In this document: positions 35,195-46,745 of the stretch, piece after piece
How the letters are laid out: each line of letters opens with the position of its first letter
Position numbering within the stretch: the stretch's first letter is position 1
Origin: Spirodela intermedia
Taxonomy: Eukaryota; Streptophyta; Magnoliopsida; Alismatales; Araceae
Direction: 5' to 3'
Assembly: GCA_902729315.2 (NCBI GenBank)
Contig: LR746272.1
Location: 4,967,037 to 5,031,036, forward strand
Length of the DNA stretch: 64,000 nucleotides
Made by a program: the position numbers and the translations under genes
Notes under the pieces: model-generated
What the model saw: the letters and a program-made list of their open reading frames with translations, nothing else
The model's database searches: none
Told to the model about the DNA's origin: nothing

Positions 35195-37096
35195 TGATAA
35201 GTCTTCATTATCATGAGTTAATAATTAGTAAATAATATAGTTTTAGCCTTAACTCATGATAAATAGACTTATATTTGTGTTAAAGCATGAAAAGTGGTTT
35301 TCAGTTGACTAACGTGAATTTTTGGGTAATTATGTGATTTTATACGATTTTTACAGTCTTAGTTTTGAGATAAACGAAGAACAAGAAATAAAAATAAAAA
35401 TATTGCAAAATGGGGAGATCCGCCGGCCAGCCGGGCCCGCAAGCGGGTCGGAAGCGCAGTCGGGGAGTAGCCGCGAGCAGGGGCTCGAGCGGCTTGCTTG
35501 GATCAATAGGGGCACGTGTGCGCCACTCCCCTTCCACGTCACCGGTGGTCAGCCGGCTGTGGGGCAAGGAGTGGTCGCACACGCGAGAGGACTTCGCCTA
35601 GAAAGCTAACTTTACTATATATTTGCCCGAATAATCCGCGCACAACCGATGTGGGACTAAACCTTCAGGGGCGGGCGACCGCCGCAGGTTCGAATCCTCC
35701 CAGAGTCAAAATTCATATATTTTTAACTGATTATCGCGACTTTCCTGCAGATCGCCGGTGAAGGATTAAGCAACCGGAATCGCTGGATCATCGGCGAAAA
35801 TCTCGTCAACGCGATTCGCGGAGCAGTGCTACTAAAATTTCTGAACGATTCGCGATAAAAGGATCGCAATCCATCGAGTAAATCATCTCCGATTGATCGA
35901 CGAACAAGCCGTCGTCGGGAAGAGGACGATCCGCCGGGAGACCAGTCGCCACCTCCTGAGAGCGTACCAGATGCGATGAAGAGCCTCCTCTTGCTGCGCG
36001 GACCTGAGGATGAAGCTCCCTAACACGCGCCCCACCTCCATCTAGCTCCTCTCCCTCGGGTGACAGCCGCCGGAGAGCCGCAAAGTCGCCGTTTTTCCGC
36101 TCCGCCGGGTGACAGCCGCCGGAGACGATTCGATGACCCACTTCATTGGTCTCTAGACTTCGCGAGAAGATCTAGAGATTGCCCACGTCGTCTTTGTCCA
36201 AGGAGAGCCTTCGAGGCCGTGGACACTGCACGACGCCCCTCCCGAACGCTCAGGATTCCGGTGCATCGCCGACGCGTCGCCGTCGCGACGCCGGAACTCT
36301 GTTTTCCTGCTTTATCTAGAGATTGCCCACGTCGTCTTTGTCCAAGGAGAGCCTTTGAGGCCGTGGACACTGCACGACGACCCTCCCGAACGCTCAGGAT
36401 TCCGGTGCATCGCCGACGCGTCGCCGTCGCGACGCCGGAACTCTGTTTTCCTTCTTTATCTAGAGATTGCCCACGTCGTCTTTGTCCAAGGAGAGCCTTC
36501 GAGGCCGTGGACACTGCACGACGATCCTCCCGAACGCTCAGGATTCCGGTGCATCGCCGACGCATCGCCGTCGCGACGCTGGAACTCTATTTTCCTGCTT
36601 TCAATTTACTTTACGCTTCATTTAGTGATAATTTTTGTGTTTTTAAGTTACCAAAATATACTTTGTTCAATTACGATTCTTCTGACTTTTACAGATCTTA
36701 ATTTGATTAATTAAATCGTCTGTAATCGTTTACGCAAGAATCGCCGGGCGGAACTCTATTTCCGCCCGATTCGCGTTTGCCGGGCGCTGACGTCATCTTG
36801 ACGTCCGCATCCTTATTTCCTTTTTTTTTCGTGAATTTTAAATATATTTCCTTCTTATTTCCTAGTATAAAATTCATAGAAAATTGTATTCATTGAGAAA
36901 AATTCTGAATAATTACCAGATATTATATTACATCCCTGTGATCGACTTGGAAAATTACCGCTATTTTTGGAATTTTTATTGAATTATAATTGATATATTT
37001 ATTTAGAAATACTTCTAAATATCCGAAAATTCGTATTTTCTAGTTTTATAAATTTTATATTTGCGTGATTTAATATACAACGACTGAGTCACGTCA
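35195..37096 (+). repeat. 5' LTR of element 3
   Basis: TGATAAGTCTTC to GACTGAGTCACGTCA. CpG-rich in the middle, as in a young copy. Antisense USE perfect (35657-35647), 25 bp, TATATA (35621-35616). The last ~490 bp differ from the 3' LTR far more than the rest does. Confidence 0.95.
36170..36601 (+). repeat. 144-bp tandem triplication in the 5' LTR of element 3
   Basis: Three units start at 36170, 36314 and 36458, each beginning ATCTAGAGATTGCCCAC. As 144 is a multiple of three, it keeps long frames open on both strands (48-residue protein repeats), which explains the long but probably meaningless open frames here. The 3' LTR has units at 42395, 42539 and 42683. Confidence 0.95.
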
Positions 37097-37101
37097 AATT
37101 T

Positions 37102-37119
37102 TGGCACCGTTGCCGGGGA
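37102..37119 (+). other. Primer-binding site of element 3
   Basis: TGGCACCGTTGCCGGGGA, five bases after the LTR; it differs from element 2 at two positions (GCA for GTG). Confidence 0.9.
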
Positions 37120-37304
37120 TGTATTGCATAATATTTAGTATTTTTCTGTTTTTCTCTTAGAGTACAAAAAAAAAAAAGAACTTAACTCTTATTTTATTTT
37201 CTTTTTGCCAATTTTTATTAGAAAAAGGGAACGAAAAGAAGCACGGCAAGGACTGGAGCATCCTGAAGGAGGGTAACAGTTACTAACTTTTTCCCTCGAA
37301 TTTA

Positions 37305-39809
37305 TTGATTTTTATGCATGGTAGAAGATCCTTGCATCCAAGGCTAGAAAATCCTTTTATTATTTCATTCAAAAATAAAAATCCGAAAGAAAAATTAATT
37401 TTGATGGATCCTGAAGGAAGTACAGGTCAAACTGAGAACAATCCTATGGCCATGAAAAATCATTATATCCCTGATTCATTTCAAAGAGCATCTAATATTA
37501 GAGTCCCATTAGCACCCACTGTTAAATTCGAAATAAATCCAAGAATTTTTCAAATGCTCCCTAATTTTCATGGATTGGCTTTAGAGGAACCTCATCAGCA
37601 CTTAGAAAAATTTCATATGGTCTGTGATTTAGTTAATCTCCCTCAAGTTACACCGGAAATTATTAAGATGAAATTATTCCCTCATACACTTAGGGACAAA
37701 GCTAGTCATTAGCTATCCACATTAGATAGAGAATTAACTAGCTGGAAAGATATAGAACAGGCCTTTCTTCGAAAATTTTATCCCTTAGGAAAAACTCAAA
37801 ATATGAGAAAACATATATGGAGTTTTTCTCAAAGACTAGGAGAAACTTTGCATGAGACATGGGAAAAATTCAAAGATTTACTTAGAAAGTGTCCTCATCA
37901 TGCTATACCCAAGTGGCAGCTCAATAGAATTTTTTATGATGGATTATTAGAACAACATAGAAATATGATTGATTCTATATGTGGAGGAGCTTTTATGGAG
38001 AAAACTCTTGATGAGATTTACAATCTTTATGAGAATTTAAGTGAAAATTCTAGAGATCAAGCCTCTTTTGAATTATATGACAGGGATAAGAAGAGAGGAA
38101 TTTATGAATTGCATCATGATGATGATTCTAAACTTAGAAATGAGGTTAATCAGATTAATCAAAGATTAGAAAAAAATGATTTACTTATTGATAATATTAG
38201 AAAGCCTTTTAACCCTCAACTTAATTCGAATAGTACATGTCCTATGTATGGTGAAAATGATTATTCTGAACTTCAATGTTATAATTTAGATCAATCATTT
38301 CACCCTATGCAAGAACAAGTGCAAGTAGCTCACGGTTTTAATAGAAATAGGGAAAATTTTTCAAATTCTTATAATCCTAATTAGAGGAATAATTTTTCAT
38401 GGAGAGACCCAAATAATATTCAAAATCCAGAAGCACTTAGACCCAATTCAAACTCTGAATTTCGTCCAAAACAAGAAAATAGATTTCAGAAAAATCAGCC
38501 CTCTCAAACCCAACCTGATGCTATGGAAATGATGCAGCAAATGAGCCAAATGATGCAACAAACTATGAATCAAATGATGCTTCATCAGAAACAAATTATA
38601 GAGGCTCTTGAGAATAAGAGAGAAGAGGGACAGCTACCTCGTCAGCCCATAGAAAATTCAGAAAACTATCCAACAGTAAGATTTCAGCAAGAAGAGTCTA
38701 GCTGGATAAATTTAGAAAAAAACCCACGAAATGAAAATGTTAGGACAGTGAATATATTGAGTGAGAATATTTTACCTGAACCTTATTTTCAATTATTAGA
38801 AGAAATTGATGATCCATTAGAAGTAAATGAGAATATTAAGGCCAAAAATGTAGTAGCAGAAAATTTGAATAAAATCATTTATTGCTCACAATTGATGAAT
38901 GAATATAGCGAGGATGATGAGGAGAAAGAACCCTTAGATGAAGAAACAGCAACTGATCATAGAAAAATCATCCAAATTTTAGTAGAAGGGAGTAAGGACA
39001 GAAATGAAGAAAAATATATTTCAGGTGAGGAAAAATCAATTGATTTGGGAGATGTAGGAGACGAAATTAATGAATCTAATCATAATTTTGCAGCCATGGA
39101 TGTTGATTGTGAGGATGATGATGTATATCATATACCAAAATTAAAAGATAGCTCTTGGGAAGATGAAGAATTTGATGAGTTGAGAAACGAAAAGCTAGAA
39201 AAAGAATTGATTCAACTAATGGGAACAAGCGAAAATAATAGATGTGAATATAGAAATAATTTTGGAGGAGAAAATTTGAATTTTACTGAATTCATTAGAT
39301 CTGAGATTAAAGAAGACAATCCTTCCATCCTTCAAAACCCACAGCCCATTAGAATTATTTCTAAGCTTGAAATATTTCACTCCTCACAAATTGAACAAAT
39401 ATGTATGGAAGATAAAATGGAGCAGGGAAAGATTATGCAGATAAAAGAAGACATTAAGAAATGGGTGAGTGGAAGAATTAGAGATACCAATTTAGATGAA
39501 AAAATTTTAGATTGGGCAAGAGCTAATCTGAAAATTATATGGCCTGATCACATTTTATGGTTTATTAATAGAAAGTATTTATTAATGAATGAGAGCCTAA
39601 CAAAACAAGATAGAAATAAGGAAAGATTCTTTTCAAAATGGAAATATTATTTTTGGGAAAATTTTGTTAATTTCCATTTTGTTTTGGCTGAAAGTATGTC
39701 AAGGTATATATATGAAGTATATGAATTTATGCTAAATCTGAAAAAGAATATCATAAAACTTACCTTGGGATACAAATATATTTTGATGGCCATAGATCAG
39801 CTTATATGA
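37305..39809 (+). pseudogene. gag: gag plus acidic unknown protein of element 3 (two stops)
   Basis: A single frame of 835 codons (stop included) with two premature TAG codons, at 37710-37712 and 38382-38384. Both correspond to TGG in the sister copies. Residues up to about 380 are Athila-type gag: HGLALEEPHQHLEKF, ETLHETWEKFKDLL, a heptad-rich N/Q segment, the knuckle-like CPMYGENDYSELQC, then MMQQ repeats. From NPRNENVR to PEPYFQLLEE it still aligns with the start of the protease linker of element 1. Beyond that the final 428-residue open piece is a new domain: very acidic (EYSEDDEEKEPLDEE, CEDDDVYH, WEDEEFDEL), then a basic/aromatic tail (RFFSKWKYYFWEN, NLKKNIIKLTLGYKYI). No pol motifs are present. 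Function unknown. Confidence 0.9.
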
Positions 39810-41418
39810 TATAAGAGCTGTCCAGCTGGAGACATTAAATTCAGCGCTGCATGGGAGGCAACCCATGGTTTTTATTTCATTCTGTTTGATTTTTTAAGCT
39901 CTGTTTTTCTTAGAATTTCGCAGTACTTGTTTCTGTATTTGTTTTTCTGTCGAAAAAGTGCAGGAGGAGTGTAAGATGAAGTGGAAAATTAAAAACGAGG
40001 TTGAGGTGATGTCTTTCTGAGCTTCATCATTTATGAAAATATTTTTAATGCTTAACTTTGCAGATATGCATGCTTCACTTGAAAATTATATTTTCTGCAT
40101 ATTCTGTTTCGAGTTTTCTGTGTCATTGAGGACAATGTCATTTTTAAGTTGGGGGGTGAAGTATTCATTATTAATTTATGCTGTAGGACGATTAAGAACA
40201 TGTGTTTGCATTTTATTCAACTTAGAACAGCAACTAAAAAAATAAAAATAAAATAAAATTCGGAAAAACTGCAACATCTATTTTCTGGTTTTCTGTCAGG
40301 AACAACAGACTGTCAAAAACAGCAGATGAAAAAACAACCCGAAATTTGAAATTCTAGAGACCCTTTTCTCACATTTCAATCCCGTAGACATATATTACTG
40401 AAATTCGAAATTACAGCTATAAAGAAGATAGTTTTGATTTATTTTTGACAAATTTATTGCTGCTAAAATAGAACTGAAAACAGAAAACAGAACTGTCAGA
40501 ACTATCTAATTTACAAATTCCTTACATCATATTGCATGCATGAAAAATTAAATCAATTAGATTGATTGATACCAAAAGATACTAGGAAGATTATTATTGA
40601 GTCAAAAGAATGATCTAGTAGCATGAAATGTTGGAATACTCCTTGAATACATGATAGATAACATGGATTTGATTTTATAGATTTTCACTTCATGATCTTG
40701 ATGGATAATATTTACTTGATGTGAAAATTTGATTGATCATTTGAGTTTAATGGAGATTTTTGCACCCTGATCTATAGGACTTGTGAGGAGAAATCACTTA
40801 TTTCAAAAAAAAAAAAGAAAAAAAAAGAGAGAGCAATGTGAAAAATCTAGAAACGAAGAGTACACATGGAGGGTGTGAGACATCATTCTCATTGTCGAAA
40901 ATCGTGCATAGAAAAACACTTGCTGAAAAATAAGTGGATAAAGTGAAAGCCCTGAAAATGAAGAGTACACATGGAGGGTGTGAGACATCATTCTTATTGT
41001 CGAAGTTTGTCTACAGGAAAAGCTACTTATCCACTATATATATAAAAAAAAAAAAGAAGGAAGAAATATAGTGCAAACTTCAAAAATCAAGTCATAGAAA
41101 AAGGGAAATGTAAGATCAATATTATTCTTGGATGAGTATTGATAATTGGAACATCTTGTAAATACATCTATGAGTGAAGAAGTGATAAAGATGTGAATAG
41201 AAGAAGTGAAGTCTAGATTGTTATTCCAAGGAGTGTTTAAACATTTAAGTGCTTCACATCATTCTTAAATACTTGATATAAGAATCCAAAGTGTTTAAAG
41301 GTGCATCATTTCTAATTGTATTTCTTTTCTGTATTGAAATATGATGTTTGAGATTTGTAAATTTTTATTTTCGTAATTCCATTGCTAAGGGACTAGCAAT
41401 GATTTAAGTTGGGGGGTG
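39810..41418 (+). other. 3' noncoding region of element 3
   Basis: Same layout as element 2: GGGAGGCAACCCATGG near 39855, an internal PPT-like AAGTTGGGGGGTG at 40146-40158, a 105-bp tandem duplication starting at 40855 and 40960, and the PPT proper (AAGTTGGGGGGTG, 41406-41418) against the LTR. No envelope-like gene. Confidence 0.78.
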
Positions 41419-43319
41419 TGATAAGTCTTCATTATCATGAGTTAATAATCAGTAAATAATATAGTTTTAGCCTTAACTCATGATAAATAGACTTATATTT
41501 GTGTTAAAGCATGAAAAGTGGTTTTCAGTTGATTAACGTGAATTTTTGGGTAATTATGTGATTTTATACGATTTTTACAGTCTTAGTTTTGAGATAAAAC
41601 GAAGAACAAGAAATAAAAATAAAAATATTGCAAAATGGGGGGATCCGCCGGCCAGCCGGGCCCGCAAGCGGGTCGGAAGCGCAGTCGGGGAGTAGCCGCG
41701 AGCAGGGGCTCGAGCGGCTTGCTTGGATCGATAGGGGCACGTGTGCGCCACTCCCCTTCCACGTCACCGGTGGTCAGCCGGCTGTGGGGCAAGGAGTGGT
41801 CGTACACGCGAGAGGACTTTGCCTACAAAGCTAACTTTACTATATATTTGCCCGAATAATCCGCGCACAACCGATGTGGGACTAAACCTTCAGGGGCGGG
41901 CGACCGCCGCAGGTTCGAATCCTCCCAGAGTCAAAATTCATATATTTTTAACTGATTATCGCGACTTTCCTGCAGATCGCCGGTGAAGGATTAAGCAACC
42001 GGAATCGCTGGATCATCGGCGAAAATCTCGTCAACGCGATTCGCGGAGCATTGCTACTAAAATTTCTGAACGATTCGCGATAAAAGGATCGCAATCCATC
42101 GAGTAAATCATCTCCGATTGATCGACGAACAAGCCGTCGTCGGGAAGAGGACGATCCGCCGGGAGACCAGTCGCCACCTCCTGAGAGCGTACCAGATGCG
42201 ATGAAGAGCCTCCTCTTGCTGCGCGGACCTGAGGATGAAGCTCCCTAACACGCGCCCCACCTCCATCCAGCTCCTCTCCGTCGGGTGACAGCCGCCGGAG
42301 AGCCGCAAAGTCGCCGTTTTTCCGCTCCGCCGGGTGACAGCCGCCGGAGACGATTCGACGACCCACTTCATTGGTCTCTAGACTTCGCGAGAAGATCTAG
42401 AGATTGCCCACGTCGTCTTTGTCCAAGGAGAGCCTTCGAGGCCGTGGACACTGCACGACGACCCTCCCGAACGCTCAGGATTCCGGTGCATCGCCGACGC
42501 GTCGCCGTCGCGACGCCGGAACTCTGTTTTCCTGCTTTATCTAGAGATTTCCCACGTCGTCTTTGTCCAAGGAGAGCCTTCGAGGCCGTGGACACTGCAC
42601 GACGATCCTCCCGAACGCTCAGGATTCCGGTGCATCGCCGACGCGTCGCCGTCGCGACGCCGGAACTTTGTTTTCCTGCTTTATCTAGAGATTGCCCACG
42701 TCGTCTTTGTCCAAGGAGAGCCTTCGAGGCCGTGGACACTACATGACGATCCTCCCGAACGCTCAGGATTCCGGTGCATCGCCGACGCATCGCCGTCGCG
42801 ACGCCGGAACTCTGTTTTCCTGCTTTCAATTTAATTTACGCTTTATTTAGTGATACTTTGTGTGATTTTTAATTTACCAAACTATACTTCGTTAAATTAC
42901 GATTCTTCCGGCTTTTACAGATCTTAATTTGATTAATTAAGTCGTCTGTAATCGCTTACGTAAGAATCACCGGGCGGAACTCTGTTTCCGCCTGATTCGC
43001 GTTCGCCTGGCGCTGACGTCATCCTGACGCCCGCACCCTTATTTCCTTTTTTTCGTGAATTTTAAATATATTTCCTTTTTATTTCCTAGTATAAAATTCG
43101 TAAGAAAATCGTACTCATTGAGAAAAATTCTGAATAATTACCAGATATTATATTACATCCCTGTGATCGACCTGGAAAATTACCGCTATTTTTGGATTTT
43201 ATTGAATTATAATTGATATATTTATTTAGAAATACTTCTAAATATCCAAAAATTCGTATTTTCTAGTTTTATAAATTTTATATTTGCGTGATTTAATATA
43301 CAACGACTGAGTCACGTCA
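41419..43319 (+). repeat. 3' LTR of element 3
   Basis: 1901 bp, TGATAAGTCTTC to GACTGAGTCACGTCA, three 144-bp units, antisense USE perfect (41882-41872). Its terminal ~490 bp resemble LTR Y and X more than its own partner LTR. Confidence 0.95.
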
Positions 43320-45111
43320 TCGCCGGTGAAGGATTAAGCAATGAGAATTGCTGGATCATCGGCAAAAACCTCGTCAACGCGATTCGCGGAGCATTGCTAC
43401 TAAAATTGCTGAACGATTCGCGATAAAAGGATCGCGAATCCATCGAGAAAATCATCTCCAATTGATCGACGAACAAGCCATCATCGGGAAGAGGACGATC
43501 CGCCGAGAGACCAGTCGCCACCTCCTGAGAGCGTACCAGATGCGATGAAGAGCCTCCTCTTGCTGTGCGGACTTGAGGATGAAGCTCCCTAAGACACACC
43601 CCACCTCCATCTAGTGCCTCTCCGTAGGGTGACAGCCGCCGGAGAGCCGCAAAGTCGCCGTTTTTCCGCTCCGTCGGGTGACAGCCGCTGGAGACGATTC
43701 GACGACCCACTTCATTGATCTCTAGACTTCGCGAGAAGATCTAGAGATTGCCCACGTCGTCTTTGTCCAAGGAGAGCCTTTGAGGCCGTGGACACTACAC
43801 GACGATCCTCCCGAACGCTCAGGATTCCGATGCATTGCCGATGCATCGCCATCGCGACGCCGGAACTCTGTTTTCCTACTTTCAATTTAATTTATGCTTC
43901 ATTTAGTGATACTTTGTGTGATTTTAATTTACCAAACTATACTTCGTTCAATTACGATTCTTTCAGCTTTTACAGATCTTAATTTGATTAAGTAAGTCGT
44001 ATGTAATCGCTTACGTAAGAATCATCGGGCGGAACTCTATTTCTGCCTGATTCGCGTTCGCCAGGCGCTGACATCATCTTGACACCCGCACCCTTATTTC
44101 CTTTTTTTTCGTGAATTTTAAATATATTTCCTTTTTATTTCCTAGTATAAAATTCGTAAGAAAATTGTATTCATTGAGAAAAATTCTGAATAATTACCAG
44201 ATATTATATTACATCTCTATGATCGACTTGGAAAATTACCGCTATTTTTGGAATTTGTATTGAATTATAATTGATATATTTATTTAGAAATACTTCTAAA
44301 TATCTGAAAATTCATATTTTCTAGTTTTATAAATTTTATATTTGCGTGATTTAATATACAACGACTGAGTCACATCAGCGGTTGGGGCGGAAACCCAACC
44401 GTCGCTAGAAGGATCAGCCTCTCTAGCAGTGCTGGGAAGTAGAGCAGAGAGGAGATGATCTGGCCGACGATACCACGGAAGGTTGAGCTCTCATGGTCTA
44501 AGCGGCGCAAGAAATGGTGCAACAGCGGCAAAGTGTCGGGAAACTCCGGTGGGGGCTTGTGAGGAGCTGAGACTAGTTCTGGCTCATTGGCATGGCTGCA
44601 AGGTCTCTCTTGACATCGGCAGCAGGTAGGCGTTCATCGGTGAACGGCCAGCGATAGGGCGGAGCAGCGGAGGGCAGCTTCGGCAAGTTTATGGTGGAGT
44701 TCTGGAGGAAGAGGTGGCAGACAAACCAAGACTCGAGAGACTCCGGCGGAGTGCTCGATGACGGTTCGTAGGGAGGCAAAGCGAGCCCCTTTCGTCACGA
44801 TGGCGTGACGAGGTTCTAGCAGAGGCAACGGCAATTGCAGTGGCAACTGCGACCATTTTGTTCGGTGACGGCGACGAACTCCTGTGCGGCACTGAGATGG
44901 CCGGCAGCGGCAGTGATCTTAGGGGGCAGCGGGACTTATCATGCAGCAATGTCATGAGGAACGAAGTCCTTCAAGGGGGGTATCGACGGTCTTCTTCTTC
45001 CTCCTTCCCTCCCTATCCTAGATCACAGAGAAGGTACTCACAAAATGATAATCTCTCTCAAAAATATGGCACCCTCTTGAGGGGGGGTCCTACCTCCCCT
45101 TTATATGGGGC

Positions 45112-46745
45112 TGATAAGTCTTCATTATCATGAGTTAGTAATTAGTAAATAATATAGTTTTAGCCTTAACTCATGATAAATAGACTTATATTTGTGTTAA
45201 AGAATGATTTTTATTTTTCAATTGATTAACGTGAATTTTTGAGTAATTATGTGATTTTATATAATTTTTATAGTCTTACCTTTGAGATAAATGAAGAACA
45301 AGAAATAAAAATAAAAAATATTGCAAAATGGGGGGACCCACTGGCCAATTGGGCCCGCAAGCAGGTCGGAAGTGCTTTCGGGGAGTAGCCGTGAGTAGGG
45401 GCTCAAGCGGCTTAGCTTAGACCGATAGGGGCACGTGTGCGCCACTCCCCTTCCACGTCGCCGGTGGCCAGCCGGCTGTGGGGCAAGGAGTGGTCGTACA
45501 TGCGAGAGAAGGGACTTTGCTTACAAAGTTAACATTACTATATATTCGCCTGAAAAATCGGCGCACAACTAATGTGGGACTAAACCCGCATTACACCTTC
45601 CTCACAAGCGAGCGACCGACGCGGGTTTGAATCCTTCCATAGTCAAAATTCATATATTTTTATCTAATTATCGCGACTTTCCTGCAGATCGCTAGTGAAG
45701 GATTAAACAACGAGAATCGCTAGATCATCGGCAAAAATCTCGTCAACGCGATTCGCGGAGTATTGCTACTAAAATTATTGAACGATTCGCGATTAAAGGA
45801 TCGCAAATCCATCGAGTAAATCATCTCCGATTGATCGACAAACAAGCCGTCATCGAGAAGAGGATGATCAGCCAGGAGACGAGTCACCACCTCTTGAGAG
45901 CGTACCAGATACGATGAAGAGCCTCTTCTTGCTGCGTGGACCTGAGGATGAAGCTCCCTGACACGCACCCCACCTCCATCCAGCTCCTCTCTGTCGGGTG
46001 ACAGCTGCCGGAGAGCCGTAAAGTCGCCATTTTTCCGCTTTGCCGGGTGACAGCCGCTGGAGACGATTCGACGACCCACTTCATTGATCTCTAGACTTCG
46101 CGAGAAGATCTAGAGATTGCCCACGTCATCTTTGTCCAAGGAGAGCCTTCGAGGCCGTGGACACTACATGACGATCCTCCCGAACACTTAGGATTCCGGT
46201 GCATCGCCAACGCATCACCATCGCGACATTAGAACTCTATTTTCCTGCTTTCAATTTAATTTACGCTTCATTTAGTGATACTTTGTGTGATTTTAATTTA
46301 CCAAACTATACTTCGTTCAATTACGATTCTTCCGGCTTTTACAGATCTTAATTTGATTAATTAAGTCATCTATAATTGCTTACGTAAGAATCGTCAGGCG
46401 GAACTCTATTTCCACCTGATTTGCGTTTGTCGAGTGCTGACATCATCTTGACATCCGCACCCTTATTTCCTTTTTTTCGTGAATTTTAAATATATTTCCT
46501 TTTTATTTCCTAGTATAAAATTCGTAAGAAAATCGTATTCATTGAGAAAAATTCTGAATAATTACCAGATACTATATTACATCCCTGTGATCGACCCAGA
46601 AAATTATCGCTATTTTTGGAATTTTTATTGAATTATAATTGATATATTTATTTGGAAATACTTCTAAATATCCAAAAATTCATATTTTCTAGTTTTATAA
46701 ATTTTATATTTGCGTGATTTAAAATACAATGACTGAGTCACATCA
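45112..46745 (+). repeat. Y: solo family A LTR in R copy A
   Basis: 1634 bp from TGATAAGTC to GACTGAGTCACATCA with perfect target duplication GGGGC (45107-45111 and 46746-46750). On both sides R copy A continues; the insertion point is beside the R TATA box. Antisense USE decayed by two bases (GTCCCACATTA), 25 bp from TATATA. Confidence 0.95.

Larger units (their letters stand above)
35195..43319 (+). mobile_element. Element 3: complete non-autonomous Athila-type element
   Basis: 8125 bp: two LTRs of 1902 and 1901 bp around an internal region of 4322 bp, the same internal length as element 2. It is flanked by a perfect 5-bp target duplication TCGCC (35190-35194 and 43320-43324), inserted in LTR X. 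PBS and PPT are in place. It encodes gag plus the acidic unknown region and no enzymes, so movement would need proteins from an element such as element 1. Both LTRs carry three copies of a 144-bp unit. It is the youngest-looking complete element here. Confidence 0.93.
27002..44377 (+). mobile_element. Three-LTR array: element 2 plus an extra LTR (X)
   Basis: Layout: LTR (27002-28636), internal region of element 2 (28637-32958), LTR (32959-34597), eight bases AATTTTGT that match the start of an internal region just before the PBS, then LTR X (34606-44377, itself split by element 3). The sequence outside both ends belongs to R copy A, so the three LTRs behave as one insertion. The eight bases suggest that a second internal region once lay between the second LTR and X and was deleted, as expected after unequal recombination between LTRs of neighbouring copies. 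The first five bases of the left LTR are missing. Confidence 0.75.
34606..44377 (+). repeat. LTR X, split by element 3
   Basis: The pieces 34606-35194 and 43325-44377 join to a full-length LTR of about 1642 bp ending GACTGAGTCACATCA. Left flank TTTGT and right flank GCGGT do not match, so X is not an independent solo insertion. Its right neighbour is R copy A, making X the right end of the array. Confidence 0.88.

Noticed and set aside
35683-35725. tRNA gene in each LTR
   Set aside because: Only a B box and a partial T arm; no acceptor stem, anticodon arm or A box can be built.
36060-36701. 213-codon open frame (and 140-153 codon frames on both strands at 36143-36565, 42285-42829, 55919-56428) as genes
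   Set aside because: They lie within LTRs, arise from the 144-bp repeat in CpG-rich sequence and are open on both strands at once.
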